The translations under genes were made by a program, and so were the position numbers. This document shows, in pieces, positions 9,404 through 19,978 of a DNA stretch of 64,000 bases. Source of the DNA: Bacteriovorax sp. (GTDB lineage Bacteria > Bdellovibrionota > Bacteriovoracia > Bacteriovoracales > Bacteriovoracaceae). The DNA lies in contig JACMNL010000132.1 of assembly GCA_014378525.1 (NCBI GenBank), forward strand, positions 1 through 64,000. Reading direction: 5' to 3'. Each line of letters begins with the position of its first letter. Position 1 is the first letter of the stretch. The notes beneath the pieces are model-generated. The model was not told the origin of the DNA and made no database searches. It saw only the letters and a program-made list of their open reading frames with translations.

Positions 9404-10180
9404 GTGAGTAAAAAGAGTGTCCTCATTTTAATTCCCGCGCGTTTTGCTTCGACTCGTTTTCCGGGCAAGCCTCTGGCGCTGATTGCGGGCAAGAGTATGA
9501 TTTCCAGAGTTCTGGAAAATTGCCAGACTGCCTCTCATCCCAACATAAATTTTGAATCTTTTGTCGTGACTGATGACCATCAGGTTGAATCACACATCAA
9601 AACTTTTTCACCGAATGTTGTTCGTGTTGATGATGATGTGATCTCCGGAACATTGAGAATAGAGCTGGCGTACGCCAGATTTTTCAAAACAAAACAGTAC
9701 GACCTGGTGATAAACGTTCAGGGTGATGAACCGTTACTGGAAGGGTCCGATCTCGTTCGTCTCGCTGAATTTCATCTTAGTAAACATTTCGACATCACGA
9801 CTCTTGTAAAAAAGAACATGAATTTCGACAGCGTCTTTCACGATTCTAATAAGGTAAAAGTAGCGATGAGTGAAACGACGGGAACAGCGTTTTATTTTTC
9901 ACGTGCAAGCATTCCGTTTAAGCGCGATGCCGGCGTGAACTGGACCAACGACTACTGGTTCCTGCACATTGGTGTGTACTCGTACAGACCGGAGGCCCTG
10001 AGCAATTTTTCAAAAGCACCTGTATCTCGTCTCGAAGATTTAGAAAAACTAGAACAACTCCGCGCACTCGAAATGGGTATGACCATCGGTGCACTAGAAA
10101 CACAAAGTATGGTGATGGGAGTTGATCACCCGGAAGACATTAAAAAAGTAGAAGAGGTAATCAGTGGCAGAAGTAAGTAA
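9404..10180 (+). CDS. kdsB: 3-deoxy-manno-octulosonate cytidylyltransferase
   Basis: 'ILIPARFASTRFPGKPLALIAGKSMISRV', 'INVQGDEPLL'; GTG start at 9404 preceded by GGAGA. Confidence 0.95.
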   Translation: MSKKSVLILIPARFASTRFPGKPLALIAGKSMISRVLENCQTASHPNINFESFVVTDDHQVESHIKTFSPNVVRVDDDVISGTLRIELAYARFFKTKQYDLVINVQGDEPLLEGSDLVRLAEFHLSKHFDITTLVKKNMNFDSVFHDSNKVKVAMSETTGTAFYFSRASIPFKRDAGVNWTNDYWFLHIGVYSYRPEALSNFSKAPVSRLEDLEKLEQLRALEMGMTIGALETQSMVMGVDHPEDIKKVEEVISGRSK

Positions 10181-11783
10181 TAAGAAACATAAAAAATACA
10201 TCTTTATCACCGGAGGAGTTGCAAGCTCACTTGGTAAAGGACTCGCGGCCGCAAGTATCGCAAGTTTACTCGAGAGACGCGGGATAAAAGTTTCCATGTT
10301 AAAAATGGATCCGTACATCAACGTCGATCCGGGAACGATGAGTCCCACTCAGCACGGGGAAGTTTTCGTCACTGATGACGGAGCTGAAACAGATCTGGAT
10401 CTTGGCCACTACGAAAGATTTACTTCTCTTACGTTAAAAAAAGAAAGTAATTTTACGACAGGCCAGGTTTATTTAAAAGTTATCGAGAACGAAAGAGCGG
10501 GAACTTATTTAGGTAAGACTGTTCAGGTCGTCCCACATATCACCAACGAAATCAAACGCAGAATTCATAAAGCGAGTGAGAACTGTGATTTATTGATCGG
10601 AGAGATCGGTGGAACTGTAGGGGATATTGAATCACTGCCGTTCATTGAATCGATCAGACAATTATCTCACGATGAAGGAGCGGAAAACGTTCTGTTCATT
10701 CACTTGGTACTTCTTCCCTACATTGCAGCTGCTGGCGAGTTGAAATCAAAACCTGCTCAGCACTCTGTAAAAGAATTAATGTCACAAGGATTATCTCCAC
10801 ACGTGATCATCTGCAGATCTGATCGTGTTGTTGATGAAGATACACTTGATAAAATTTCACGTTTTTGTAACGTGGGAAGAAAAAATGTATTTCAATCAAT
10901 CGACATGGATTCAATTTACAAAGTGCCGCTTGAATTTCATAAGCAGGGCCTTGATGAAAGAATCAGTGAACTGTTAGGGATCTGGGCGCCGGAAGCAAAA
11001 ATTGGTGACCTTGAAAAAGTTGTTCACAATTTTACAAACCCATTACGTGAAGTAAAAATCGGAATCGTTGGTAAATACACTGACCTTATCGAATCTTATA
11101 AATCTTTAGACGAAGCACTAAACCACGGTGCGATTGCAAACCAGTTAAAATTCAAACCGGTTTACATCGACTCTGAACAACTTGAAAACAACGCCAACAT
11201 CGGCGAAATTTTAAAAGGTGTGCAGGGGATTTTAGTACCAGGTGGATTCGGAAGCCGCGGTACTGAGGGAAAAATTAAAGCGATTGAATACGCCCGTCTT
11301 AATAAAATTCCATTTTTTGGAATTTGTCTGGGACTGCAGTTAGCAGTAATTGAATTTGCAAGACATGTAGCAGGCATTACGGATGCGACGTCGGAAGAAT
11401 TCCAGAGCGGTGGTGCCCATTTAATTCATTACATGGAAGGGCAGAGTGACAAGGGGTCTAAAGGCGGCAACATGAGACTCGGGTCTTTTGAATGTTTCCT
11501 TGAACCGAAAACTCTGGCAGAAAAAGTTTATCACTCGGAAAAAATTCACGAACGTCACCGTCACCGTTTAGAAGTGAATAATATGTACGTTGATAAGTTA
11601 AAAGAAAAAGGACTGATCGTTTCAGGTTTTAACAGAGAATTAAATCTGGTTGAAGTGGTGGAGCTTTCAGATCATCCGTTTTTCATCGCTTGTCAGTACC
11701 ACCCGGAATTTAAATCGAAACCATTTTCTCCTCATCCGCTGTTTAAAGCGTTTATTGAAGAGTCTGATAAAAACAGAAAGTAG
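10164..11783 (+). CDS. pyrG: CTP synthase
   Basis: 'KYIFITGGVASSLGKGLAAASIASLLERRG', GATase 'PFFGICLGLQLAVIE'; GTG start. Confidence 0.98.
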   Translation: MAEVSNKKHKKYIFITGGVASSLGKGLAAASIASLLERRGIKVSMLKMDPYINVDPGTMSPTQHGEVFVTDDGAETDLDLGHYERFTSLTLKKESNFTTGQVYLKVIENERAGTYLGKTVQVVPHITNEIKRRIHKASENCDLLIGEIGGTVGDIESLPFIESIRQLSHDEGAENVLFIHLVLLPYIAAAGELKSKPAQHSVKELMSQGLSPHVIICRSDRVVDEDTLDKISRFCNVGRKNVFQSIDMDSIYKVPLEFHKQGLDERISELLGIWAPEAKIGDLEKVVHNFTNPLREVKIGIVGKYTDLIESYKSLDEALNHGAIANQLKFKPVYIDSEQLENNANIGEILKGVQGILVPGGFGSRGTEGKIKAIEYARLNKIPFFGICLGLQLAVIEFARHVAGITDATSEEFQSGGAHLIHYMEGQSDKGSKGGNMRLGSFECFLEPKTLAEKVYHSEKIHERHRHRLEVNNMYVDKLKEKGLIVSGFNRELNLVEVVELSDHPFFIACQYHPEFKSKPFSPHPLFKAFIEESDKNRK

Positions 11784-11792
11784 GAATAATTT

Positions 11793-12593
11793 ATGACAAA
11801 ACCAAAGTTGGATTTATTTATTGGTTCATGTGTACTGGAGAGTGAAGAACTTGCTCTTACAATCGCTGAGCGTTTAGTAAAAGATCTTGAGCCGTACAAA
11901 GATAAAATCACTCTTACCTACAAAGGAAGCTTTGATAAAGCGAACCGCACATCAATCAACTCATACAGAGGACCTGGTATTGATGAAGGGATGAGAATCC
12001 TTCAAAAAGTAAAAGACACTTTCGGTCTTCCGGTCTTAACTGATTTCCATGAAGCAAGTCAGGCAATGAAGCTTGCGACTGTCGTTGACGTATTACAAGT
12101 CCCGGCGTTTTTATGCCGTCAGACTGACATCATTGCAGCAGGAGCAGAGGCCTGTGCAAAATACGGAAGAATCCTGAAAATTAAAAAAGGACAATTTTTA
12201 TCTCCCGAAGAAACAAAAAATATCGTCGATAAAGCGACAACGTTTTTACCAAAATCTCAAATCCTTCTAACAGAAAGAGGATCGAGTTTCGGATACAACA
12301 ATTTAGTTGTGGATATGGCCTCGTTCCAGATCATGAAAAGTTTCGGAGTAAAAACTGTTCACGATGCTACTCACTGTGTGCAAAGACCAGGCGGACTTGG
12401 AAATGCGACAGGCGGTAAGCGCGAGCAGATTCTCGTTCTCGCTCGTGCCGCGATTGCAGCAGGCGCAGACGGAATTTTCATGGAAACACACCCGAACCCG
12501 GAAAAAGCACTTTCAGATGCAGCGACAAGTTTACCTCTTGATTCAATCAAGGGAATTGTCGAACAACTGCTTAAAATTTACGAGGTGGTATAA
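11793..12593 (+). CDS. kdsA: 3-deoxy-8-phosphooctulonate synthase
   Basis: 'FIGSCVLESEELALTIAERL', 'SFDKANRTSINSYRGPG', 'ERGSSFGYNNLVVDM'. Confidence 0.97.
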   Translation: MTKPKLDLFIGSCVLESEELALTIAERLVKDLEPYKDKITLTYKGSFDKANRTSINSYRGPGIDEGMRILQKVKDTFGLPVLTDFHEASQAMKLATVVDVLQVPAFLCRQTDIIAAGAEACAKYGRILKIKKGQFLSPEETKNIVDKATTFLPKSQILLTERGSSFGYNNLVVDMASFQIMKSFGVKTVHDATHCVQRPGGLGNATGGKREQILVLARAAIAAGADGIFMETHPNPEKALSDAATSLPLDSIKGIVEQLLKIYEVV

Positions 12594-13159
12594 TGGCCCA
12601 GCCACTAGACGAAAAAAAATCACTGAAAGTGACTGCCGAAAAATTCAAGGCGAAACTTTCTAAAATTAAAGTTTGTATCTTCGACATCGACGGAATCCTC
12701 ACAGACGGAAAAATTTCCTGGGAAGGAGACGATGTCGGTTTCAACCGCACGACTCACGCTCTCGATGGCCACGGCTTGAAAATGATGATGGCCGCAGGAT
12801 TGAAAGTCGGAGTGATTTCCGGCGGTGATTCAATCGGTGTACGCAAAAGATTTATTGATAACCTGAAACTCGATTTCGTTTATCTCGGAAACGAAGACAA
12901 ACGCGAATCTTATTTAAAAGTTTTAGCATTAGGTTACAAAGACGAAGAAGTTTTATACATGGCAGATGAATTCATCGATATGCCCATCCTTCAGCGTGCA
13001 GGATTTTCTGCGACTGTTCCAAACGCATCGCTGGAGATCCAGGAAATCGTCGACTACATCACCATCAGAGAAGCGGGAGATGGTTGCGCACGCGAAGTGA
13101 TCGACATTCTCCGCTACGCTCAAAACATTCCACTACAGCTTCTGGAGTTCGTGAAATGA
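12593..13159 (+). CDS. kdsC: KDO-8-phosphate phosphatase (HAD)
   Basis: 'IKVCIFDIDGILTDGKI', 'HGLKMMMAAGLKVGVISGGDS'. Confidence 0.9.
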   Translation: MAQPLDEKKSLKVTAEKFKAKLSKIKVCIFDIDGILTDGKISWEGDDVGFNRTTHALDGHGLKMMMAAGLKVGVISGGDSIGVRKRFIDNLKLDFVYLGNEDKRESYLKVLALGYKDEEVLYMADEFIDMPILQRAGFSATVPNASLEIQEIVDYITIREAGDGCAREVIDILRYAQNIPLQLLEFVK

Positions 13160-13425
13160 CTCCGCTGGAAGACCGCCTCTTCAAATTAAAACTCGTGCTG
13201 GATGAAACAGTGAAGTTTCCCTCAGAGTATTTATTCAAGTTTATTGTCCCACTCTCAGAAATCCACCAGATCCTCTTCATCATGCAGGGAATGGAGATCG
13301 AACAGAAAGCTTCGAGCAATGGAAAATACATCAGTGTCAGCGGTAAAATAATGATGCAAAAAAGCGAAGACATCATCAAGGTGTACGAGCAGGCATCTGT
13401 GATAAAAGGAATTATCTCATTATGA
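13156..13425 (+). CDS. DUF493 (YbeD-like) protein
   Basis: 'SSNGKYISVSGKIMMQKSEDIIKVYEQASVIKGIISL' resembles DUF493; ATG inside ATGA overlap with kdsC. Confidence 0.7.
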   Translation: MTPLEDRLFKLKLVLDETVKFPSEYLFKFIVPLSEIHQILFIMQGMEIEQKASSNGKYISVSGKIMMQKSEDIIKVYEQASVIKGIISL

Positions 13426-14456
13426 GCATTCATCAAAAAAAGAAAGTCGCTCTCGTTATCGGTGCCGGTGCTTTTGGTACCGCCATGGCACAGGTCATCT
13501 CACAAAACTTCGAAAAAGTTATTTTGAAAGTGAGATCACAGGATATTTACGATGCGATTAAGGATGGAGAAAACTCAATTTATCTTCCGGGAATGAAAAT
13601 CGCGGGCAACATCGACGCCGCTTTAACATGGGAAGAAGTGGATGCGATCCCCGGAAATATCGACCTGATCGTTTCCGCTCTACCAAGTGGCGGCATCACA
13701 GAATACTTCAAGGAAAACTACGACAGATTTTTAAGTTACCTTATCAAGGGAATTCCCGTCGTCTCTCTCTCAAAAGGGATCGACCCCGACACATTAGAAT
13801 TATCCGACGACTTATTTTTCGATATGTACCCGCACTTCAAAGACCAGTTCTGCTTTTTATCCGGCCCAAGTTTCGCCCACGAAATTATGCAGGACCAGAT
13901 CACACTGGTCGCAATCGCAGGAAGATCAAAACAAGTTTTAGAAAACGTTTCAGACATGATGAACACAAATTCCTTCAAAGCTCTTGCAAGCTACGATGTG
14001 AAGGGTGTTCTCTTAGGTGGAGCTCTTAAAAATATTCTTGCCATCGCGGGTGGTATCATCGAAGGCCTTGGCTACAACCACAACACACGTGCAGCGATGA
14101 TCACTCGAGGAATTGCAGAAATGCTCCGCTTCGGTGCCGTCTACAACGCACGCCCAGAAACTTTCTACGGCCTCTCAGGAATGGGAGATCTAATCCTCAC
14201 AACAACAGGTGATCTTTCAAGAAATAAAACTTTCGGACTTGAACTCGCAAAAGGAAGAAAAGCAGAGGCCATCATCAAATCACAACGCTCAGTCGTTGAA
14301 GGTTACAAAACAGCAAAGGCCGCTCACTTTATTTCTGAACGCTACGACATCCGTGCACCCATCTTCAACGGTGTCTACGGAGTTTTATACAATGACGGCG
14401 AGCCGAGAGAAGTCATTACAAAACTTATGCGATCTCCCACAAAATTTGAAACATGA
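13422..14456 (+). CDS. gpsA: Glycerol-3-phosphate dehydrogenase [NAD(P)+]
   Basis: 'VALVIGAGAFGTAMAQVIS', 'GGALKNILAIAGGIIEGLGYNHNTRAAMITRG'. Confidence 0.96.
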   Translation: MSIHQKKKVALVIGAGAFGTAMAQVISQNFEKVILKVRSQDIYDAIKDGENSIYLPGMKIAGNIDAALTWEEVDAIPGNIDLIVSALPSGGITEYFKENYDRFLSYLIKGIPVVSLSKGIDPDTLELSDDLFFDMYPHFKDQFCFLSGPSFAHEIMQDQITLVAIAGRSKQVLENVSDMMNTNSFKALASYDVKGVLLGGALKNILAIAGGIIEGLGYNHNTRAAMITRGIAEMLRFGAVYNARPETFYGLSGMGDLILTTTGDLSRNKTFGLELAKGRKAEAIIKSQRSVVEGYKTAKAAHFISERYDIRAPIFNGVYGVLYNDGEPREVITKLMRSPTKFET

Positions 14457-15313
14457 TCACATTAAAAAGCAGATATCTTGGTGCCATGCTTGGACTCGCT
14501 GTCGGCGATGCTCTCGGTGCGCCTGTTGAATTCAAAGAACGCGGATCATTCCCCCCAGTCACAGAAATGCAGGCCGGCGGCCCTTTCAATTTACAAAAAG
14601 GCCAGTGGACTGATGATACGAGTCTCGCACTTTGCCTTGGATTAAGCCTCGTAGAAAAAAATGGCTTCGATCCCTACGATCAGATTGAAAAATATATTAA
14701 ATGGTTTCGCGAAGGCTTTATGAGCTGCACGGGACATTGTTTTGATATCGGCAATACAACTAAAGCAGCACTGCTACGTTACGAAGAAAATAAAGATATC
14801 TACGCCGGCTCAGTCGATGATCCTCCGACCAACGGATCGCTGATGCGATTGGCACCCATTCCTCTTTTTTATTTTAAAAGTCCGGCCGATACTGTGAAGT
14901 ACGCAGGCCTTAGTTCGAAAGTCACACACGCGCCGATAAATTGCATCAAGACCTGTGAAGATTTAGCGAAGTATATTCAAAGAGCACTTCACGGCGAATC
15001 GAAGATGGAAATCTTCCGCGATTCAACTATCGATTTTAGAAAATCATATGAAGAAGTTTCGGGAAAGGGAACTGCAATTGAATGTTTAGAAGGGGCCATG
15101 TGGTGCTTCTTTCATTCTAAAAGTTTTGATGAAGGTGTGAAGATGGCCGTGAATCTTGGGGATGATACGGATACGACTGCGGCCGTGTTTGGCCAGATTG
15201 CGGGGAGTTTTTATGGGGTGGAAGGGATTCCGGAATCAATGCTCAGCGATTTGTTTGATAAAAAGTTAATTGAAGATGTTGCTTTAAAACTTTTTAGTTC
15301 TGCCGGAGTTTAA
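14453..15313 (+). CDS. ADP-ribosylglycohydrolase family protein
   Basis: 'GAMLGLAVGDALGAPVEF', 'GQWTDDTSLALCL', 'NLGDDTDTTAAVFGQIAGSFYG'. Confidence 0.93.
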   Translation: MITLKSRYLGAMLGLAVGDALGAPVEFKERGSFPPVTEMQAGGPFNLQKGQWTDDTSLALCLGLSLVEKNGFDPYDQIEKYIKWFREGFMSCTGHCFDIGNTTKAALLRYEENKDIYAGSVDDPPTNGSLMRLAPIPLFYFKSPADTVKYAGLSSKVTHAPINCIKTCEDLAKYIQRALHGESKMEIFRDSTIDFRKSYEEVSGKGTAIECLEGAMWCFFHSKSFDEGVKMAVNLGDDTDTTAAVFGQIAGSFYGVEGIPESMLSDLFDKKLIEDVALKLFSSAGV

Positions 15314-15384
15314 GCTGCGTGCTTAATTCTATTAGTTTAATAGGCGGTGAATGATCATAGAAAGCAATTTTTGAATAAAGAACT

Positions 15385-15404
15385 GGGACGATTGAATTCG
15401 TCCC
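15385..15404. terminator. Candidate short hairpin between convergent genes
   Basis: GGGACGA-TTGAAT-TCGTCCC perfect 7-bp stem between DraG-like and dsbD-like genes. Confidence 0.4.
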
Positions 15405-15410
15405 TCGAAA

Positions 15411-17633
15411 TTATAAATTCTCTCTAATTCTGGCAATACTCACAGTTTCCCCAAGATTAATCAACGTTCCATCTTTTTTCTGAATAAAATAAGCGGGAAC
15501 TCCCACCAATCCATTTTTTCTCAAAAAACTACCGATGACTTCATCTCTCTTCGTCCAGTCACCAATCAAAAGTTTTAAGTTTTGATCTTTAACTAAATTT
15601 TTAAAGTCGGCCGTATCTAAAACAAGTTTCTCATTCACTTTACAAGTGAAACACCACTTCGCTGTGAAATCGATAAACACAACTTCCTGATTCGTTTTGT
15701 ATTCACCCATCTTCGATTCAGACCACGCCTGCCAGTCCAGACCTTGAGCTTGTTTGTCTCTGATTAAGGCCGTCTGTTCTTCACTGCTTGCAACCACTGA
15801 AGTTGAAGCAATGTTAACGAAAATTGCCAGACCAATTAAAAAACTCACAGCACCAATCCACTTTTCTTTTTTCTTAAAAAGTAAAAAACCTGCGTAGACG
15901 AAAACGAGAATCGAGCCGAGTTTGATTAAGTGGGATGAACCATCAACAAGAGCGTTGTAGACATCAAGAAGCCAGATGATCGTTAGAAGTAGTGTCACAC
16001 CGAGAATTTTTTTAACAGTGTTCATCCAGTTTCCAGGCTTCGGCAGGAACGCTACCAGCTTGGGATAAATCGCAGTTAAAATAAACGGGAATGCTAATCC
16101 AAGACCGATCATTGTAAAGATCAGGTAGATTTCTACAGTTGATGATGTGAATGCGAATGTCAGTGCTGTTCCTAAAAAAGGTGCTGAACATGGAGTCGAT
16201 AATACCGTCGCTAAAATTCCGCTTAAAAAGTCGCCGGTGAAATTTTCTTTTATGGTTACGTTTCCAAGCTTTGATCCGCCGGGAGTCGCAAATTCAAATA
16301 CACCGAACAAGTTAAGTGCGAAAACGAACAGGCCGATGATCATGATGGAAATAAAAGAAGGGGATTGTAATTGAAAGCCCCAGCCGACTTGCGAGCCGAT
16401 TGATTTAAGTGAAAGAACAATCGTTGCAAGAGTCAGGAACGTAAAAAGAATTCCAAGCGTGTAAAACACATTGTGCTTGATGATCGCTCTATGCGATTCG
16501 TTTTTATATTTCACCAGACCAAAAAGTTTGATGGAAATTACGGGCAACACACACGGCATGATGTTTAAAATTAATCCGCCGATGAAAGCGAGAACTAAAT
16601 AATAGCCGATCGACTGTTTAGCAGCGCTGACTATTTTTGGTGAGGTATCGGAGGCACCCCCCATGTCAACTGGAGCGGCAACAGTGACTTCGGTTAAATC
16701 GAAACTGGTAAATTTCTTTTCTACTAAGAGAACTTTCTTTTGAATGGGGTCAGAAAATAAAAAGCGAAGTGTGTATGGCTTTTTAAATTTTCCGTTCGCT
16801 GCCAGTGGTTCTGGAGGAGACTGGTATTCACCGTCCCAGCTGATTTCCGTTACACCTTTTACATCAGTTCCTGTGACTGTCAGGTTTTCGTGTTTCACAT
16901 CGAAAGGAAGTTGAGGGAATGCGTAGAGAAGATTTGTATCTTTTAAATAAGTCACATCAGTTGTTTTACTTACACTGTAAACGAAGACAAGAGTGTTCGG
17001 AGTTTTTCCTTTTGCAAGATTGATTTTTAAATAGTCAGGCATCACTGCAAGTTTTGGCAGCGCCTGGAATCTTTCTGCAAGCGCAGTCGATTCATAATCG
17101 GCATGCAAACCAGTTGTGGCCACCGTCACTTTTCCAGGAGCTATTTTAAATTGCGAAAGCTGCTGGCCTGGAACACAGATGTGTTTACATACAAGCCATG
17201 TCGATTTTAAGTCGATTGTTTTTCCGCTGTATTTATTAAAATCTGCTTTAGATAGTTTAAAGAAAAATGTGTAGTCGTTTTCATATCCATAGGCCCAAAG
17301 ATTTCCCGGCTCGATAAAGCGGCGGGGAGCAGGCCATTCAGCTTCTTCAAGCTTAATCTCTTTGCCTGCGATCGTGAAAACGTTTTTAACTGCAAGACCT
17401 GCGTCACCCGGATTTTTCCAGTAGGTATGCCAGTGAGGAAAATTTTCAAAACTAAGGGCAAGGTATTCATCGCTTCCATCTTTGAAAGACTGGATCGCCA
17501 TGGTGACCGGCCTTGCGGGAACAGATTCTTCAGCAGCATGAAGAGTAGTGAATGAAAACAGGAGAACCAATAGCATGATGAATCGCATAGTAGGGCCCTT
17601 AAAAAAGTAAGTTAAAAACTTTTGATTAGTCAC
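15411..17633 (-). CDS. dsbD: Thiol:disulfide interchange protein DsbD-like
   Basis: N-terminal DsbD-alpha-like domain, 8-TM 'GLILNIMPCVLPVISIKLFGLV' core, C-terminal thioredoxin 'DFTAKWCFTCK'. Confidence 0.9.
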   Translation of the reverse strand: MTNQKFLTYFFKGPTMRFIMLLVLLFSFTTLHAAEESVPARPVTMAIQSFKDGSDEYLALSFENFPHWHTYWKNPGDAGLAVKNVFTIAGKEIKLEEAEWPAPRRFIEPGNLWAYGYENDYTFFFKLSKADFNKYSGKTIDLKSTWLVCKHICVPGQQLSQFKIAPGKVTVATTGLHADYESTALAERFQALPKLAVMPDYLKINLAKGKTPNTLVFVYSVSKTTDVTYLKDTNLLYAFPQLPFDVKHENLTVTGTDVKGVTEISWDGEYQSPPEPLAANGKFKKPYTLRFLFSDPIQKKVLLVEKKFTSFDLTEVTVAAPVDMGGASDTSPKIVSAAKQSIGYYLVLAFIGGLILNIMPCVLPVISIKLFGLVKYKNESHRAIIKHNVFYTLGILFTFLTLATIVLSLKSIGSQVGWGFQLQSPSFISIMIIGLFVFALNLFGVFEFATPGGSKLGNVTIKENFTGDFLSGILATVLSTPCSAPFLGTALTFAFTSSTVEIYLIFTMIGLGLAFPFILTAIYPKLVAFLPKPGNWMNTVKKILGVTLLLTIIWLLDVYNALVDGSSHLIKLGSILVFVYAGFLLFKKKEKWIGAVSFLIGLAIFVNIASTSVVASSEEQTALIRDKQAQGLDWQAWSESKMGEYKTNQEVVFIDFTAKWCFTCKVNEKLVLDTADFKNLVKDQNLKLLIGDWTKRDEVIGSFLRKNGLVGVPAYFIQKKDGTLINLGETVSIARIRENL

Positions 17634-17776
17634 ATGAATTTTACCTCAACTCTGCCCTTAAAAACAACTTTTCAAGTTGTTTACAGTTTATTTACAATGA
17701 GCACACATTCAGTTTACAAAGACCGCGGATTCGGATTAGAGTTTTATAAGCTAAAACAGTAATTTAATGGGAAGCA

Positions 17777-19093
17777 ATGCTTAAAAAAATCTTTCACACG
17801 CTTGATTTTTTCTTACCGTCAGAAATTGGCGATCAAGTCGATATTGCCACACATTTTAGGGCACGATCAATCATTGCTACAGGATTGCTGGGCATTGTAT
17901 TCGTATTGCTTTTGTTACTAGGCGCAAGCATTCTTGAGGTGGCCTTACTCAACCGGATTGGGATGTTAGTCAGTCTGATCGCTATGATAACTCTGATAAT
18001 TTTCTTGAAAACCAGAACACACAATTTTGAGTTTTCTTTAAACGTCGGTGCTTTTTTACAAATTTCCATTGTAAGTGCAGCCATTTTTTTTAGTGCGTTT
18101 TCTGCCAAAGGTCTCGGGTTTTTCGGACTGATCTGGCTTGCTCCACTTTTTTTACTGACAGCTTTTTACTTCAAACCAATTCACGGTCTGGCCTATTTCC
18201 TGCTCAATATTCTGGTTCTGGCCTTCTTAACTAATTATCATGAGGCCGGTTTTTACTATCCGGTCCAAAATGTTTCCAATTTTAAATCAGTTTATTTGAT
18301 GTACTTATTTCTCGTACTAGTTTCGGTTTATTTGCTTTCATATCTGTTCATCCAGCTGAATGGTTTGTTAAAAGATGAACTATCCAAGCAAAAAACTTTA
18401 TTGCTTGAAAGTGCCAAGTTCCAGTCACTGGGCCAGATGGCCTCAAACCTTGCTCACGATATCAACAATCCGCTTTTTACGATTCAGGGGAAACTTCACC
18501 AGATCAGAAATCTTTTATTGCAGGACCAGCTGGATCTCGATAAGTGCGATCATATTATCGAAGATGTTGAAGGAACTATTTTAAGACTCTCGCAGATTGT
18601 AAAAGGGATCAGTACATTCGCCAGACAAGGGCATGCTGACCAGATGGTTTCAGTAAGCGCAGACGACATTATTAAAGGGATTGTACTTTTAGGTTCAGAT
18701 CGCATCGTTCAATCGGGGATTACTTTTGATATTAAAGTTTCGCCTGAAACGCGAATCATCTGTTACCCGTCATACATCTCACAGGTAATGATTAATCTTT
18801 TAAACAACGCCATCGATGCTCTTGAGCATGCTGATGTGAAACTGATTCAGGTGGAAGTCTTCACTGCTGATAAGTGGGTTGAGATTCATGTGCGAGACAG
18901 TGGTCCCGGTGTTTCTCCGGACATAGAATCAAAAATCTTTGATTCTTTTTTCACGACAAAAAAATACGGTAAAGGAACAGGCCTTGGTCTTTCAATTTCG
19001 AAAGGTCTCGTTGAGATTCACGAAGGCCATATTAAATATCAACGTGTAGGAAACATGACGGACTTTGTAGTCTGCCTTCCAAGTTATGAGTAA
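17777..19093 (+). CDS. Membrane sensor histidine kinase
   Basis: About 6 TM, H-box '[18 protein letters not shown]', N/G boxes '[10 protein letters not shown]', '[18 protein letters not shown]'. Confidence 0.93.
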   Translation: MLKKIFHTLDFFLPSEIGDQVDIATHFRARSIIATGLLGIVFVLLLLLGASILEVALLNRIGMLVSLIAMITLIIFLKTRTHNFEFSLNVGAFLQISIVSAAIFFSAFSAKGLGFFGLIWLAPLFLLTAFYFKPIHGLAYFLLNILVLAFLTNYHEAGFYYPVQNVSNFKSVYLMYLFLVLVSVYLLSYLFIQLNGLLKDELSKQKTLLLESAKFQSLGQMASNLAHDINNPLFTIQGKLHQIRNLLLQDQLDLDKCDHIIEDVEGTILRLSQIVKGISTFARQGHADQMVSVSADDIIKGIVLLGSDRIVQSGITFDIKVSPETRIICYPSYISQVMINLLNNAIDALEHADVKLIQVEVFTADKWVEIHVRDSGPGVSPDIESKIFDSFFTTKKYGKGTGLGLSISKGLVEIHEGHIKYQRVGNMTDFVVCLPSYE

Positions 19094-19886
19094 CTATCGC
19101 TATAGTCCCGAACGCATTATCTGCATGACCGAAGAGTCGGTGGAATTTCTTCATGCCATTGGCAGAAGTGATTTGATTGCAGGTGTGTCTGTCTATGCGA
19201 AGAGACCTGCTGAAGTCTCACAGCATCCGGTGATTTCGAGTTTCACTCATGCCAACTTAAAAAAAATCCAGAAAATTAAACCAGACCTCGTCATCGGCTT
19301 TTCCGACATTCAAAAAGACATCGCCAAAGAGCTAATCTCTGAAGGCATCGATGTTTATATTTCCAACCAGAGATCTATTGAAGAAATTTTCCGTTACATG
19401 TGGATGCTGGGGAATATGGTAGGTGAGGGTTCAAAAACTGAAATCTATCTGCAAGGACTCGAAGAAAAAATCTCGGCCGCACGAAGCTTTGCCAAGACTT
19501 TAAAGAGTCGCCCGAAAGTTTATATAGAAGAGTGGGACGAACCACAGATTTGCGGGATACGCTGGTTTTCTGAACTCGTGGGCCTGTGTGGCGGCGTCGA
19601 TATCTTCGAAGCAAAAAGCATGGAGGGCATTAAAGCGAGCGAGCGGTTTGTGACCAGCGAAGAAGTCGGACTCAATAACCCGGACATTATCCTCGCTTCA
19701 TGGTGTGGAAAAAAAGTTGATATAGAGAGCATCAAAGCTAGACCCGAACTGAAAAACAGTTCGGCCGTAAAAAATAATCAGGTTTATGAACTCGAACCGG
19801 AGATCTTTCTCCAGCCAGGACCGGCACTATTCGTTGACGGTATCGATCGGTTAATGGACCTATTTGGTTCATTTAACTCAAATTAA
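19086..19886 (+). CDS. BtuF/FepB-like binding-protein fold without signal peptide
   Basis: 'RIICMTEESVEFLHAIGRSDLIAGVSVYAKRP', 'KKIQKIKPDLVIGFSDIQ'; no N-terminal hydrophobic leader. Confidence 0.85.
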   Translation: MSNYRYSPERIICMTEESVEFLHAIGRSDLIAGVSVYAKRPAEVSQHPVISSFTHANLKKIQKIKPDLVIGFSDIQKDIAKELISEGIDVYISNQRSIEEIFRYMWMLGNMVGEGSKTEIYLQGLEEKISAARSFAKTLKSRPKVYIEEWDEPQICGIRWFSELVGLCGGVDIFEAKSMEGIKASERFVTSEEVGLNNPDIILASWCGKKVDIESIKARPELKNSSAVKNNQVYELEPEIFLQPGPALFVDGIDRLMDLFGSFNSN

Positions 19887-19978
19887 AATTCCCCGCAATT
19901 TAGATTAAATTTTTTCTCATATCTTCCGAAAATCATAAGGAGAAATGCCATCGTGGCAGATTTTTAGGAAGAATATTT

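Noticed and set aside
13628-14029. 133-aa plus-strand ORF inside gpsA (Arg-rich)
   Set aside because: Out-of-frame shadow ORF within a clear gpsA reading frame.
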